Below, piece after piece: positions 44,370 to 52,564 of a stretch of DNA of 64,000 nt (position 1 is the stretch's first letter; the number at the start of each line of letters is the position of its first letter). This DNA comes from Thiomicrorhabdus sp963677355 (GTDB lineage: Bacteria; Pseudomonadota; Gammaproteobacteria; Thiomicrospirales; Thiomicrospiraceae): NCBI GenBank assembly GCA_963677355.2, contig CAXXXQ010000001.1:186001-250000 (forward strand), in the 5' to 3' direction. The notes below the pieces were generated by a model. That model was not told the origin of the DNA. It saw only the letters and a list, made by a program, of their open reading frames with translations, and did no database searches. The position numbers and the translations under genes are program-made.

Positions 44370-45335
44370 ATGACGTTATCTGAAATTCGTGCCCTCATAC
44401 AAGACGATATCAAAGCCGTTGATCAGTTGATCTTAGACAGGTTGTCTTCCGATGTTGTTTTAATTAACCAAATTGGTCACTACATCATTAACAGCGGCGG
44501 CAAACGTTTACGCCCGCTACTGGTGTTGCTAAGTGCTCGCGCTTGTGGTTATCAAGGCCAAGACCATCTAACAATGGCTGCCGTTATCGAATTTATCCAC
44601 ACTTCGACTTTATTGCACGATGATGTTGTCGATGACTCCGACACCCGACGCGGCAACAAAACCGCCAACGAAGTCTGGGGCAATGCTGCCAGTGTTCTGG
44701 TTGGTGATTTCCTCTACTCCCGCTCTTTTGAGATGATGGTTGAACCCGGCATCATGAAAATCATGCAAGTCATGTCCGAAGCCACCAATGTCATTGCCGA
44801 AGGTGAAGTTCTCCAACTGCTAAACTGCCATGATGCGGACACCACCAAAGAGCGTTACATGGAAGTCATCCATCGTAAAACCGCAAAACTGTTTGAAGCG
44901 GCCACTCATCTGGGGCCGATCTTAAGCAACAAGCCGGAATTGGAAGACGCCTTTATTGCTTACGGTAAGCATCTGGGTGCCGCCTTCCAGCTGATTGACG
45001 ATGCTTTAGACTATATGGCCGATGAAGACGAACTGGGCAAAAATATCGGTGACGATCTTGCCGAAGGTAAACCGACCTTGCCGCTTATCTATGTGTTGGA
45101 AAACGGTACCGACCAAGAAAAAACCGTCATCCGAAACGCGATTGAATCCGAAGGTATCAAACTCTTGGATGAAGTCACGGCAATCATTCAAGCTTCTGGT
45201 GCCATCGACTACACCCAACAGGTCGCCAAAGCTGAAGCCGAACACGCCAAAGCCGCACTAAGCGTTCTTGAAGATAGCGAACTCAAAACGGCTCTACAAG
45301 CTTTGGCAGACCTCGCTGTGCACCGCTCTCACTAG
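44370..45335 (+). CDS. ispB: Octaprenyl diphosphate synthase (long-chain polyprenyl synthase)
   Basis: Makes the isoprenoid tail of ubiquinone by adding isopentenyl units. The 321 residues include the first Asp-rich motif HDDVVDDSDTRRG, the second LIDDALDYMAD, GGKRLRPLLVLL near the N-terminus and EGEVLQLL. It is divergent from rplU, the standard arrangement in gammaproteobacteria. Chain length cannot be fixed from sequence, so octaprenyl is assigned by orthology. Confidence 0.94.
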   Translation: MTLSEIRALIQDDIKAVDQLILDRLSSDVVLINQIGHYIINSGGKRLRPLLVLLSARACGYQGQDHLTMAAVIEFIHTSTLLHDDVVDDSDTRRGNKTANEVWGNAASVLVGDFLYSRSFEMMVEPGIMKIMQVMSEATNVIAEGEVLQLLNCHDADTTKERYMEVIHRKTAKLFEAATHLGPILSNKPELEDAFIAYGKHLGAAFQLIDDALDYMADEDELGKNIGDDLAEGKPTLPLIYVLENGTDQEKTVIRNAIESEGIKLLDEVTAIIQASGAIDYTQQVAKAEAEHAKAALSVLEDSELKTALQALADLAVHRSH

Positions 45336-45352
45336 AATAAACAGACACAAAC

Positions 45353-45387
45353 AAAAAAGCCCGCCAAAAAATAAACGGGCTTTTTTT
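45353..45387. terminator. Terminator after ispB
   Basis: AAAAAAGCCCG and CGGGCTTTTTTT pair around a 12-base A-rich loop. A-runs and T-runs on both sides let it serve ispB and the convergent gene that ends at 45412. Confidence 0.88.
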
Positions 45388-45411
45388 GTAGAATCGATTC
45401 CGTAAAACCGA

Positions 45412-46035
45412 TTATCGCACTCTAGCCTTACGCCGTTCTTTGAAACCGCTCCGACGATGTTTTTCAAGCGCTCGTTGGATTTCTTCTTCTTCCTGCCTAG
45501 CCGCCGCTTCGGCGATTTGTGCTTCAACTTCTTGCTGACGCTCAAACTGAAAACGTTTATACAGATCCAAATTCGCCAGCTTGGTTTTATCCCAGTCGAT
45601 ACGGCGCATCAACCAACGCACCATAAATCGGATTACATGGCACTCATCGGCACTGACATACAAGGTCTCCGCTTTGGGGCGGTAACCGTGCAAGCGTTCG
45701 ACAATGATCTTCTGTTCATGCTGATCCGGACGAATTCTGATAAAGCCGGTCTGATTTTCATCAAAACTGGTACTGTAATAAACACGAACCACCTTGTTCA
45801 TACTAAAAATGGCCTTGGCCAAAATCGTTGATTCATGCTTGCCGTTCATACCGACCGTATGAATAAAAATATTCTGGGTCATCAACTCTCTAAAAAAAAC
45901 TTCCACCTCATCAAAAGGCAATGCCTGCTTCAAACTGGCCTCATGCTCCAGGGCTTCCTGAATTTGAGCGGACTTTTTTTCCAAATGTTTGAAAAAGTAC
46001 TTAACCGCCGGCGTCATCGGTTTATTTTTTCTCAT
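45412..46035 (-). CDS. Unknown cytoplasmic protein with basic C-terminal tail
   Basis: A 207-residue protein from the ATG at 46035, with AGAGG ten bases upstream. It has no signal peptide or membrane helix. The middle (about 45-150) reads as a mixed alpha/beta domain with GMNGKHESTILAKAIFSM and YVSADECHVIRFMVRWLMRR. The C-terminal 45 residues form a charged helix with alternating acidic and basic runs (QEEEEIQRALEKHRR) and end in KERRKARVR, a possible RNA- or DNA-binding tail. I recognise no family. It faces ispB tail to tail and is divergent from the patatin-like gene. Confidence 0.65.
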   Translation of the reverse strand: MRKNKPMTPAVKYFFKHLEKKSAQIQEALEHEASLKQALPFDEVEVFFRELMTQNIFIHTVGMNGKHESTILAKAIFSMNKVVRVYYSTSFDENQTGFIRIRPDQHEQKIIVERLHGYRPKAETLYVSADECHVIRFMVRWLMRRIDWDKTKLANLDLYKRFQFERQQEVEAQIAEAAARQEEEEIQRALEKHRRSGFKERRKARVR

Positions 46036-46190
46036 CAATAGATACCTCTAACAAAGGTATCGACCAGATCACGATTTTATGAAGAAAAAAATGAAATATT
46101 TTTCACTGACGCCTAAAACCAATAACCGTAAAAAAGCATGGTAAGATTACTCACCGATAATTCCCCTTTTCACTACCAACCGATAAAACT

Positions 46191-47537
46191 ATGTTGCCAA
46201 TACAACAACTCATAAAAACGCTGTTTATCCTCGTTATAGTCAGCCTGTTCGCTGGGTGTTCCTCCTACGGCGTTATCACCAATAGTGCTCAACAAGTCGG
46301 CGCTAAGCAAGTAGACGACAACTATTCGGTCAAATCGGTGATTCAAGCCAAACCACAAGGGGATATCACTCTGGTACTGGCGTTTTCCGGGGGAGGAACT
46401 CGTGCAGCCGCATTGGCTTACGGTGTTCTACAAGAATTGGAGGAATCCAAAATCAATGCAAACCGTTCTCTATTAGACGAGGTCGATATTATTAGCGCAG
46501 TATCAGGTGGTTCATTCACTGCCGCTTATTACGGCCTACACGGCAAAAAGACTTTCAAGGATTTCAGAGAACATATATTAATAACCGATATCGAAGCCGA
46601 ACTGATTAGCGGCGTTTTAAACCCGCTCAGATGGTTCTCCGAAACCGGTCGAACTCAATTGGCCATCGACTACTACAACCTCAAACTGTTTGGCGGCAAA
46701 ACCTTTAAAGACTTGAATAAACCGGGGAGACCATTGATCTTGATCAACGCCTCGGATCTCGCTAACGGCGTACGTTTTTCGTTTGTACAAGAATATTTTG
46801 ATATTATCTGCTCGGACATCAGAGATATGCCTATCGGCAAGGCGGTGGCCGCCTCCAGTGCCGTTCCGGTCCTGTTTAACCCGGTAGTACTGAAGAATTA
46901 TCAACCCTGCAAAAACGGTTCAACCAAAAGACTGGCGACCGCCAAACAGCATGCCGACAAAAATGAAGAACTCTCACAAGCCGTTCAAGGCTTGGAAGAG
47001 TACGCTACAACGCATTACCCATACCTGCATCTGGTCGATGGCGGCATTACCGATAATCTTGGGTTACGCGCCATCTATGAAGCGATTGAGCTATCAGGCG
47101 GCCCAAAAAACTTCTTAAAATCGGTTAATAAGCAACGCACCAAACATATTGTCGTGATCTCGGTGGATGCTTCGACGAAAACCGGAAAAAGTATTAATCA
47201 ATCCAATAAAATTCCGACAACGATGCAGAGTGTCAATGCAATGACCGACATTCAAATCCACCGTTACAACGCAGCCACCAAATATCTGTTTGAAGAGAGT
47301 TTGAACAACTGGAGCCGACAACTATCGACATTTTTTCATAAAGTGGAACCGCACTTTATACAAGTAGGCTTTCAACAACTGCAAACACCTGAACTCAAAC
47401 AGGAATTCAATCTGATCCCGACCAGCCTGACCCTCACCGAACCCCAAGTAGACAAGCTCATTCAAGCCGGTCGAGATCTATTAAAAAACAATCTGGATTA
47501 TCAGATTTTACTACGCGCTTTAGACAGCAATTCTTGA
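46191..47537 (+). CDS. Patatin-like phospholipase lipoprotein
   Basis: A 448-residue lipoprotein: the signal ends in the lipobox LFAG-Cys23, and the residue after Cys is Ser, which suggests outer-membrane sorting. The patatin domain has the oxyanion motif FSGGGTRAAALAYG, the nucleophile Ser in SAVSGGSFTAAYYG and the dyad Asp in VDGGITDNLGLRA. Such proteins hydrolyse phospholipid acyl chains. The protein is longer than cytoplasmic RssA-type patatins, and its C-terminal 150 residues have no motif that I can name. It stands alone before the ectoine leader. Confidence 0.88.
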   Translation: MLPIQQLIKTLFILVIVSLFAGCSSYGVITNSAQQVGAKQVDDNYSVKSVIQAKPQGDITLVLAFSGGGTRAAALAYGVLQELEESKINANRSLLDEVDIISAVSGGSFTAAYYGLHGKKTFKDFREHILITDIEAELISGVLNPLRWFSETGRTQLAIDYYNLKLFGGKTFKDLNKPGRPLILINASDLANGVRFSFVQEYFDIICSDIRDMPIGKAVAASSAVPVLFNPVVLKNYQPCKNGSTKRLATAKQHADKNEELSQAVQGLEEYATTHYPYLHLVDGGITDNLGLRAIYEAIELSGGPKNFLKSVNKQRTKHIVVISVDASTKTGKSINQSNKIPTTMQSVNAMTDIQIHRYNAATKYLFEESLNNWSRQLSTFFHKVEPHFIQVGFQQLQTPELKQEFNLIPTSLTLTEPQVDKLIQAGRDLLKNNLDYQILLRALDSNS

Positions 47538-47654
47538 ACCGCCATTCAACGAGAAATTAAATTTCTCCTTAAAAAACCGCCACTTGAAATTAAATTCTCA
47601 TTTGTTATCATGTGGCACGAATTCATAACTCAACGAGTTAATTATCTTAATTTT

Positions 47655-47673
47655 AATTGTATTCAATACAATT
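47655..47673. promoter_or_regulatory. Perfect 19-bp palindrome upstream of ectA, candidate operator
   Basis: AATTGTAT-TCA-ATACAATT, arms of eight bases with a three-base centre and no mismatch, 234 bases before ectA. The size suits a dimeric regulator, for example of the MarR family like EctR of methylotrophs, but no regulator gene is adjacent. The assignment as an operator is inference. Confidence 0.45.
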
Positions 47674-47756
47674 TCTACTGCGTTTAGGCGCCCATCTTAT
47701 TTAGACCGATTTAGGTCAAGTCTAATCCAGAGGATACGTCCCGAGGAATCAATCGT

Positions 47757-47870
47757 ATGGTGCGAACTTTTCACCAGACATCACTATATCTGGAAAAAGC
47801 CGAACAACACCATAGTCTACTGTGCATCTTTGTTTGCACATATCACGCTATTTACCCTGCGATTGGTTGA
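47757..47870 (+). CDS. Possible 37-codon leader ORF before ectA
   Basis: ATG at 47757 with GAGGAA eight bases upstream, ending in TGA at 47868-47870, 36 bases before the ectA ATG. The peptide starts MVRTFHQTSLYLEKAEQHH and continues with LLCIFVCTYHAIYPAIG. No family is recognised. The good ribosome site and the position suggest a leader peptide or upstream ORF, but a frame this short can arise by chance. Confidence 0.3.
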   Translation: MVRTFHQTSLYLEKAEQHHSLLCIFVCTYHAIYPAIG

Positions 47871-47906
47871 TTTAATCAACTTAAATAACACTCAAAAGAA
47901 CTCGCT

Positions 47907-48437
47907 ATGGAGACCGATACTACAAACATAATTCATTTTCGAACCCCAAAAATTGACGACGGCATTGCAATTTACAATTTAATCAAGCAGTCTCCGCCAC
48001 TCGATTTAAACTCGAGCTACTTGTACTTCTTGCAAGCGACCCATTTTGCGGATACTTGCGTTGTGGCTGAACGTAACGGCGAGGTTGTTGGGTTTATCTC
48101 CGGTTATTTCCGTCCCGACAAAAAAGACAGTCTGTTTGTCTGGCAGGTCGCCGTCTCGGCAACGGTTCGAGGTCAAGGGCTTGGAAAAAAATTAATCGAT
48201 CATTTAATTCGAAATCAGGCTAACCGCCCAATTGTTCGTGAAGTGTGTTGCACCATCAGCCCGTCAAACCAAGCATCACAAAACCTGTTCAAAAGCTTTG
48301 CTAAACAACACGGATTAATCATGGAAGTCACGCCGTTTTTAGAAAGTAAACATTTCGGCTCAGAGACTCATGAAGAAGAGGAACTGTACACCGTCAGAGC
48401 GGCGTACAACGAAAACTTAATAAATACACTATTTTAA
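47907..48437 (+). CDS. ectA: L-2,4-diaminobutyrate N-acetyltransferase
   Basis: Second step of ectoine synthesis: acetylates diaminobutyrate at the gamma amino group. The 176 residues form a GNAT domain with IHFRTPKIDDGIAIYNLIKQSPPLDLNSSYLYFL, the acetyl-CoA loop VSATVRGQGLGKKLIDHL and ISPSNQASQNLFKSF, all typical of EctA. It is the first gene of ectABC-ask; ectB follows after 25 bases. Confidence 0.97.
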   Translation: METDTTNIIHFRTPKIDDGIAIYNLIKQSPPLDLNSSYLYFLQATHFADTCVVAERNGEVVGFISGYFRPDKKDSLFVWQVAVSATVRGQGLGKKLIDHLIRNQANRPIVREVCCTISPSNQASQNLFKSFAKQHGLIMEVTPFLESKHFGSETHEEEELYTVRAAYNENLINTLF

Positions 48438-48462
48438 AAAATCTAACTATAGGTAATCAAAA

Positions 48463-49722
48463 ATGTCTTTAGAAATATTCAATCAGTACGAATCGGAAGT
48501 GCGTGGTTATGTACGTTCATTTCCAACCGTATTTCAAACCTCAAAAATGGCCGAAATCTGGGACGAGGAAGGCAAACGTTATGTCGACTTCTTCGCCGGT
48601 GCCGGTGCTCTTAACTATGGCCACAATAATGAAATCATCAATAGTGCGGTCATCGATTACCTGCAAAACAACGGTATCGGACATGCATTGGACATGGCCA
48701 CAGTTGCCAAACGTGATTTCATCGAAACATTCGTCAATAACATTCTGAAACCGCGTAACCTGGATTACAAACTGCAGTTTGTCGGCCCAACCGGTACCAA
48801 CGCGATTGAAACCGCACTGAAAATTGCACGTAAAGTCAAAGGCCGCAAACAGGTTATGTCCTTCACCAACGGCTTCCACGGCATGTCGATGGGATCTTTA
48901 AGTATTACCGGAAACAGCTACTACCATGACGATAACTATGGTGTGCCGGGCTATACCTATCAGGTACCGTTCCATAATTATCTGGGAGACAAGGTCGATA
49001 CCATGGCTTATCTGCGTAAAATTCTGGAAGACGATTCGTCAGGTACCGAGCTGCCGGCTGCCATAGTGCTGGAAACCATTCAGGCCGAAGGCGGTATCAA
49101 CGTTGCCGGAGAAGAGTGGCTGCAGGCACTGCGAAAAATCTGTGATGACTTCGACATACTGATGATTGTCGATGACATTCAGGTCGGAAACGGACGCGCA
49201 GGCGAATTCTTCAGTTTCGAACGTGCCGGTGTCGTACCCGACATTGTCACCCTATCCAAATCCATCGGTGCTGGACACCCGATGTCTCTGGTGCTGATGA
49301 AGCCGGAACTGGACAAATGGAGTCCGGGGGAACACTCCGGAACCTTCCGAGGTAACAATCTGGCGTTTGTTGCGCAAACGGCGGCCTTGAAGACTTACTG
49401 GGCAGACGACAAATTCAAGAAAGAAGTTCAGGCCAAAGGTGACCTGGTACAAAAACGTATGGAACAGTTGGCGTTGAATTATCCATATCTCATTCGAGAA
49501 ATTCGAGGCCATGGCATGATTTGGGGTGCAGAATTTAAGCAGTCTGAATTAACTTCCCATATCTGCTCACAAGCTTTTGAAGACGGATTGGTCATAGAAA
49601 CTGCCGGTGCCGATGGCGAAGTCATTAAGTTCCTCGGGCCTTTAGTTATCAGTGAAGAACTGATTAATGAGGGCTTCGATATTCTTGAGAAATCCATTGA
49701 TAAAGTAATTAACAAAGGATAA
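48463..49722 (+). CDS. ectB: Diaminobutyrate-2-oxoglutarate transaminase
   Basis: First dedicated step of ectoine synthesis: converts aspartate semialdehyde to diaminobutyrate. The 419 residues are a class III PLP aminotransferase: FFAGAGALNYGHNN, FVGPTGTNAIETALKIARKVKGR, FTNGFHGMSMGSL, the MIVDDIQVGNGRAGEFFSFE motif with its Asp, and SKSIG with the PLP Lys. The FVGPTGTNAVE-type segment marks EctB over other aminotransferases. Five bases separate it from ectC. Confidence 0.97.
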   Translation: MSLEIFNQYESEVRGYVRSFPTVFQTSKMAEIWDEEGKRYVDFFAGAGALNYGHNNEIINSAVIDYLQNNGIGHALDMATVAKRDFIETFVNNILKPRNLDYKLQFVGPTGTNAIETALKIARKVKGRKQVMSFTNGFHGMSMGSLSITGNSYYHDDNYGVPGYTYQVPFHNYLGDKVDTMAYLRKILEDDSSGTELPAAIVLETIQAEGGINVAGEEWLQALRKICDDFDILMIVDDIQVGNGRAGEFFSFERAGVVPDIVTLSKSIGAGHPMSLVLMKPELDKWSPGEHSGTFRGNNLAFVAQTAALKTYWADDKFKKEVQAKGDLVQKRMEQLALNYPYLIREIRGHGMIWGAEFKQSELTSHICSQAFEDGLVIETAGADGEVIKFLGPLVISEELINEGFDILEKSIDKVINKG

Positions 49723-49727
49723 ATAAA

Positions 49728-50126
49728 ATGATTGTTAAAAACCTATACGACGACATTATCGGTACGGACGCTGACGTTGACAGCGAACAGTGGAACAGCC
49801 GTCGCCTGCTACTGGCTAAAGACGGCATGGGATTCTCTCTGCATGACACCCTGATCAAACCGAATCAGGAACTCCATCTTTGGTACAAAAACCATTTGGA
49901 AGCGGTTTATTGCATTGAAGGCGAAGGCGAGATTTATGACAAAGCAACCGGAATCACCCACCCGATTCGTGAAGGAACGGTCTATGCATTGAATAACCAT
50001 GACCAACACATTCTACGCGCCAATAAAGGCGTGCAGATACGTACGGTCTGTGTCTTCAACCCACCGGTAACCGGTCGCGAGACCCATGACAAAGACGGTT
50101 CTTACAACCTGCCGGAAGACGCGTAA
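49728..50126 (+). CDS. ectC: L-ectoine synthase
   Basis: Cyclises N-gamma-acetyldiaminobutyrate to ectoine. The 132 residues are a cupin with the EctC start MIVKNLYDDIIGTDADVDSEQWNSRR, the metal/substrate segments HLWYKNHLEAVYCIEGEGE and HPIREGTVYALNNHDQH, and FNPPVTGRETHDKDGSY. The iron-liganding Glu, Tyr and His are present. No ectD hydroxylase is in the window, so hydroxyectoine is not predicted from this locus. Confidence 0.98.
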   Translation: MIVKNLYDDIIGTDADVDSEQWNSRRLLLAKDGMGFSLHDTLIKPNQELHLWYKNHLEAVYCIEGEGEIYDKATGITHPIREGTVYALNNHDQHILRANKGVQIRTVCVFNPPVTGRETHDKDGSYNLPEDA

Positions 50127-50136
50127 TCCTTATCAT

Positions 50137-50161
50137 CAAACCGGGAGAAATTCCCGGTTTG
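50137..50161 (+). terminator. Intercistronic stem-loop between ectC and ask
   Basis: CAAACCGGGA (50137-50146) and TCCCGGTTTG (50152-50161) form a perfect ten-base stem with the loop GAAAT. No T-run follows (CTTCAAGC), so it is unlikely to be a strong intrinsic terminator. It may protect the ectABC mRNA end or attenuate ask. Confidence 0.6.
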
Positions 50162-50220
50162 CTTCAAGCTATTAAACAATAAAACAATCAAACACAGTCG
50201 TTTTGATCAACAAAGGAATC

Positions 50221-51666
50221 ATGGAAAATTCAAATACGCCCTCTCTGAGCGTGGAAAAAATCGGAGGCACCTCCATGTCTGAATATGAAGCGGTTCGGGA
50301 TAACATCATTCTCTACCCGCAAAATCCTTATCAGCGCATCTTTGTGGTTTCCGCTTACGGCGGCGTCACCAATGATCTGCTGGAACACAAAAAAACCGGT
50401 AAACCCGGAATATACGGCTTGTTCGCCAATGATGACACCGATGCAGATTGGCAAGAAGCCTTGCAGGATCTGAAAACAAAGTTCACAGAATGGAATCATC
50501 GTTTATTCAAGGATGCAGGTTCGGAATCTCAGGCCAACACCTTTATCCTCAAACGTGTTGAAGAAACTGAACAACTGCTCAGCTACCTACAAGAACTTTG
50601 TAATCACGGCCACTTCTCTTTGCAGGACCACCTGCTGACCGTTCGTGAATTATTGGCCAGTTTAGGTGAAGCCCACAGCGCCTACAATTTGGCGCATCTT
50701 CTGCAAGCGGAGGGAATTAACGCCCGCTTTATCGACCTGACCGGCTGGCAAACAGAAACCCCGGCCTCTCTGGATGAAATGATTCAAGAAAATCTCGGTC
50801 AGATCGATTTCAGCCAAGAACTGCCTATCGTCACCGGTTATACACACTGCACCGAAAATCTGATGCAAACCTATGATCGCGGCTACAGTGAAATTACGTT
50901 CAGTCGAATTGCCGTCCTGATGAAAGCCAGCGAAGCCGTGATTCACAAAGAGTATCACCTAAGCAGTGCCGACCCGCGTCTGGTTGGAGAAAACAATGTG
51001 GTGCCAATCGGCAAAACCAACTATGACATTGCCGACCAGTTATCTAACCTAGGCATGGAAGCGATTCACCCCAGTGCCGCACAAGGCCTGCGCAAGTCAA
51101 AGATTCCATTGAGAATCAAAAACACTTTTGAACCGGAACATCACGGCACCTTAATTACCGAAGATTATGTCAGCGACTCACCACAGGTGGAGATCATTGC
51201 CGGGATGCAACGCCTGCTGGCCGTAGAAATTTTTGATCAGGATATGGTCGGCAACCAGTTCCATTACGAACAAAGCCTACTTCAAATCAGCGAGCGCCTT
51301 AAATGCAAAGTAGTCAATAAAGACTATAACGCCAATACCATCACTCTCTATGTCGACGCGTCGCTGAAAAAGGTCAATCGCCTAACCAAACAATTGCAAC
51401 AAGCATTGCCTGCTGCCGTTATTCAAACCAGCAAAGTGTCGCTGGCTTCGGCCATGGGAAGTGATATGCGCATCAAAGGCTTTCTAGCCAATGCGGTAGG
51501 TACTCTGTATGAAAACGGCGTCAACATTGAAGCCATTCACCAGAATACTCGCCAAGTCGAAATGCAGTTTTTTGTCAACGATGCCGATTATGAAAAAACC
51601 GTCAAAGCACTGCACCAACGCTTAATTGAAGTTCACAATCACGGAAAAGCAATATGCGTACACTAA
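50221..51666 (+). CDS. ask: Ectoine-operon aspartate kinase
   Basis: Aspartokinase supplying aspartyl phosphate for ectoine, probably insensitive to feedback by lysine or threonine like other Ask_Ect enzymes. The ATG at 50221 has AAAGGAATC directly before it and gives 481 residues. The catalytic domain starts SLSVEKIGGTSMSEYEAV, with VEKIGGTSM in place of the common VxKFGGTS, and has FVVSAYGGVTN and YSEITFSRIAVLMKASEAVIHKEY. Two ACT-like regions are at the C-terminus (KGFLANAVGTLYENGVNIEAIHQ). It is 94 bases after ectC behind a stem-loop and overlaps the next gene by 13 bases. Confidence 0.94.
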   Translation: MENSNTPSLSVEKIGGTSMSEYEAVRDNIILYPQNPYQRIFVVSAYGGVTNDLLEHKKTGKPGIYGLFANDDTDADWQEALQDLKTKFTEWNHRLFKDAGSESQANTFILKRVEETEQLLSYLQELCNHGHFSLQDHLLTVRELLASLGEAHSAYNLAHLLQAEGINARFIDLTGWQTETPASLDEMIQENLGQIDFSQELPIVTGYTHCTENLMQTYDRGYSEITFSRIAVLMKASEAVIHKEYHLSSADPRLVGENNVVPIGKTNYDIADQLSNLGMEAIHPSAAQGLRKSKIPLRIKNTFEPEHHGTLITEDYVSDSPQVEIIAGMQRLLAVEIFDQDMVGNQFHYEQSLLQISERLKCKVVNKDYNANTITLYVDASLKKVNRLTKQLQQALPAAVIQTSKVSLASAMGSDMRIKGFLANAVGTLYENGVNIEAIHQNTRQVEMQFFVNDADYEKTVKALHQRLIEVHNHGKAICVH

Positions 51667-52562
51667 GCTCGTTTCTTTTGGCTCTACTTTGCCTATTCGC
51701 CTCTTCTACAGTTCATGCCGAAACGGCTCCGCCTGAGTCAAAGGGTGATGCGGAAATCATTTCTAAAAAGATCGAACAGTTGAAAGAACCGATGTACAAC
51801 CCGTTTATCGAACGCTATCTGGTCGATGAGGTCAAATCATTGCGCAACGATATGCACAATTTGGAAATTTCGCTGACTAAACAGGTCGTGGACAGAGAGG
51901 TTCGCACCGTGGATAGAGTCACCGCCTATGCGACCGACACCGTCACCTATTTCTTCTATCTGATTGCCGGCGTCAGTTCGGTGCTGGTCATGCTGGGTTG
52001 GACGTCTATCCGCGACATCAAAGAAAAAGTGCATCATTTGGCTGACAGCAAAGTCAATGAAATCGTTGCCACTTACGAAGAACGACTCGATAAGATGGAA
52101 AAGTCGCTGAATAAAAAATCGGCCGGCATCCAATATGCGCAGAAAAAACTGGAACAACATCAGGACATCCACACCTTATGGTTAAAAGCAGCTCAAGAAA
52201 ATCTGGTTAACAATAAAATCTCCATCTATGACCAGATTCTAGAAATCGATCCAAATAACGCCGAAGCCTTAACCTATAAAGCCGATGCCGCTTTGGAACT
52301 CAATGAACCGATCTGGGCGATTAACCTTTGTCAAAATGCCCTCAAGATTGACGAAGATAATGCCCACGCCTATTATCAGCTAGCCGGTGCCTATGCCATG
52401 TTGAACCAGATACCCGAAGCCTTAAATTATTTGGAACAAAATATTCAGCGCTCGGACGGCAGCATCGAAGAAATCAAAAGCGACGAGGCTTTCCGAAACC
52501 TAATCGAATTGCCTGAATTTGAGGCGTTGCTGGCCCAATACCAAAGCCACAGTAAAAATTAA
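51654..52562 (+). CDS. Membrane-anchored TPR protein in the ectoine operon
   Basis: A 302-residue protein with an N-terminal signal peptide (MRTLSSFLLALLCLFASSTVHA), a short extracytoplasmic region of about 75 residues with coiled-coil character, one membrane helix (about 97-118) and a cytoplasmic part. The cytoplasmic part has a coiled coil (about 125-165) and TPR-like repeats (about 185-285: AEALTYKADAALELNEPIWAINLCQNALKI, AYYQLAGAYAMLNQIPEALNYL). I know no named family. It overlaps ask by 13 bases and is followed within three bases by a solute symporter, so it is very likely expressed with ectoine synthesis. A link between osmotic stress and the transporter is inference. Confidence 0.8.
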   Translation: MRTLSSFLLALLCLFASSTVHAETAPPESKGDAEIISKKIEQLKEPMYNPFIERYLVDEVKSLRNDMHNLEISLTKQVVDREVRTVDRVTAYATDTVTYFFYLIAGVSSVLVMLGWTSIRDIKEKVHHLADSKVNEIVATYEERLDKMEKSLNKKSAGIQYAQKKLEQHQDIHTLWLKAAQENLVNNKISIYDQILEIDPNNAEALTYKADAALELNEPIWAINLCQNALKIDEDNAHAYYQLAGAYAMLNQIPEALNYLEQNIQRSDGSIEEIKSDEAFRNLIELPEFEALLAQYQSHSKN

Positions 52563-52564
52563 CC

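Larger units (their letters stand above)
47538..47906. other. Long leader / control region of the ectoine operon
   Basis: 369 bases without a standard gene, with several inverted repeats. GAGAAAT-TAA-ATTTCTC is at 47551-47567, followed by a near copy GAAATTAAATTCTC at about 47586. TTAGAC/GTCTAA arms are at 47701-47725, enclosing GACC/GGTC. A perfect 8-3-8 palindrome (listed), TGTGCA/TGCACA at 47821-47840 and GTTGATT-T-AATCAAC at 47866-47880 complete the set. A short reading frame with a good ribosome site (47757-47870) lies within it. No promoter box pair is clear enough to name. Confidence 0.6.

Noticed and set aside
47551..47567. GAGAAAT-TAA-ATTTCTC after the patatin gene as a terminator
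   Set aside because: The stem is AT-rich with no GC core and no T-run follows, so it was kept only as an inverted repeat in the ectoine leader.
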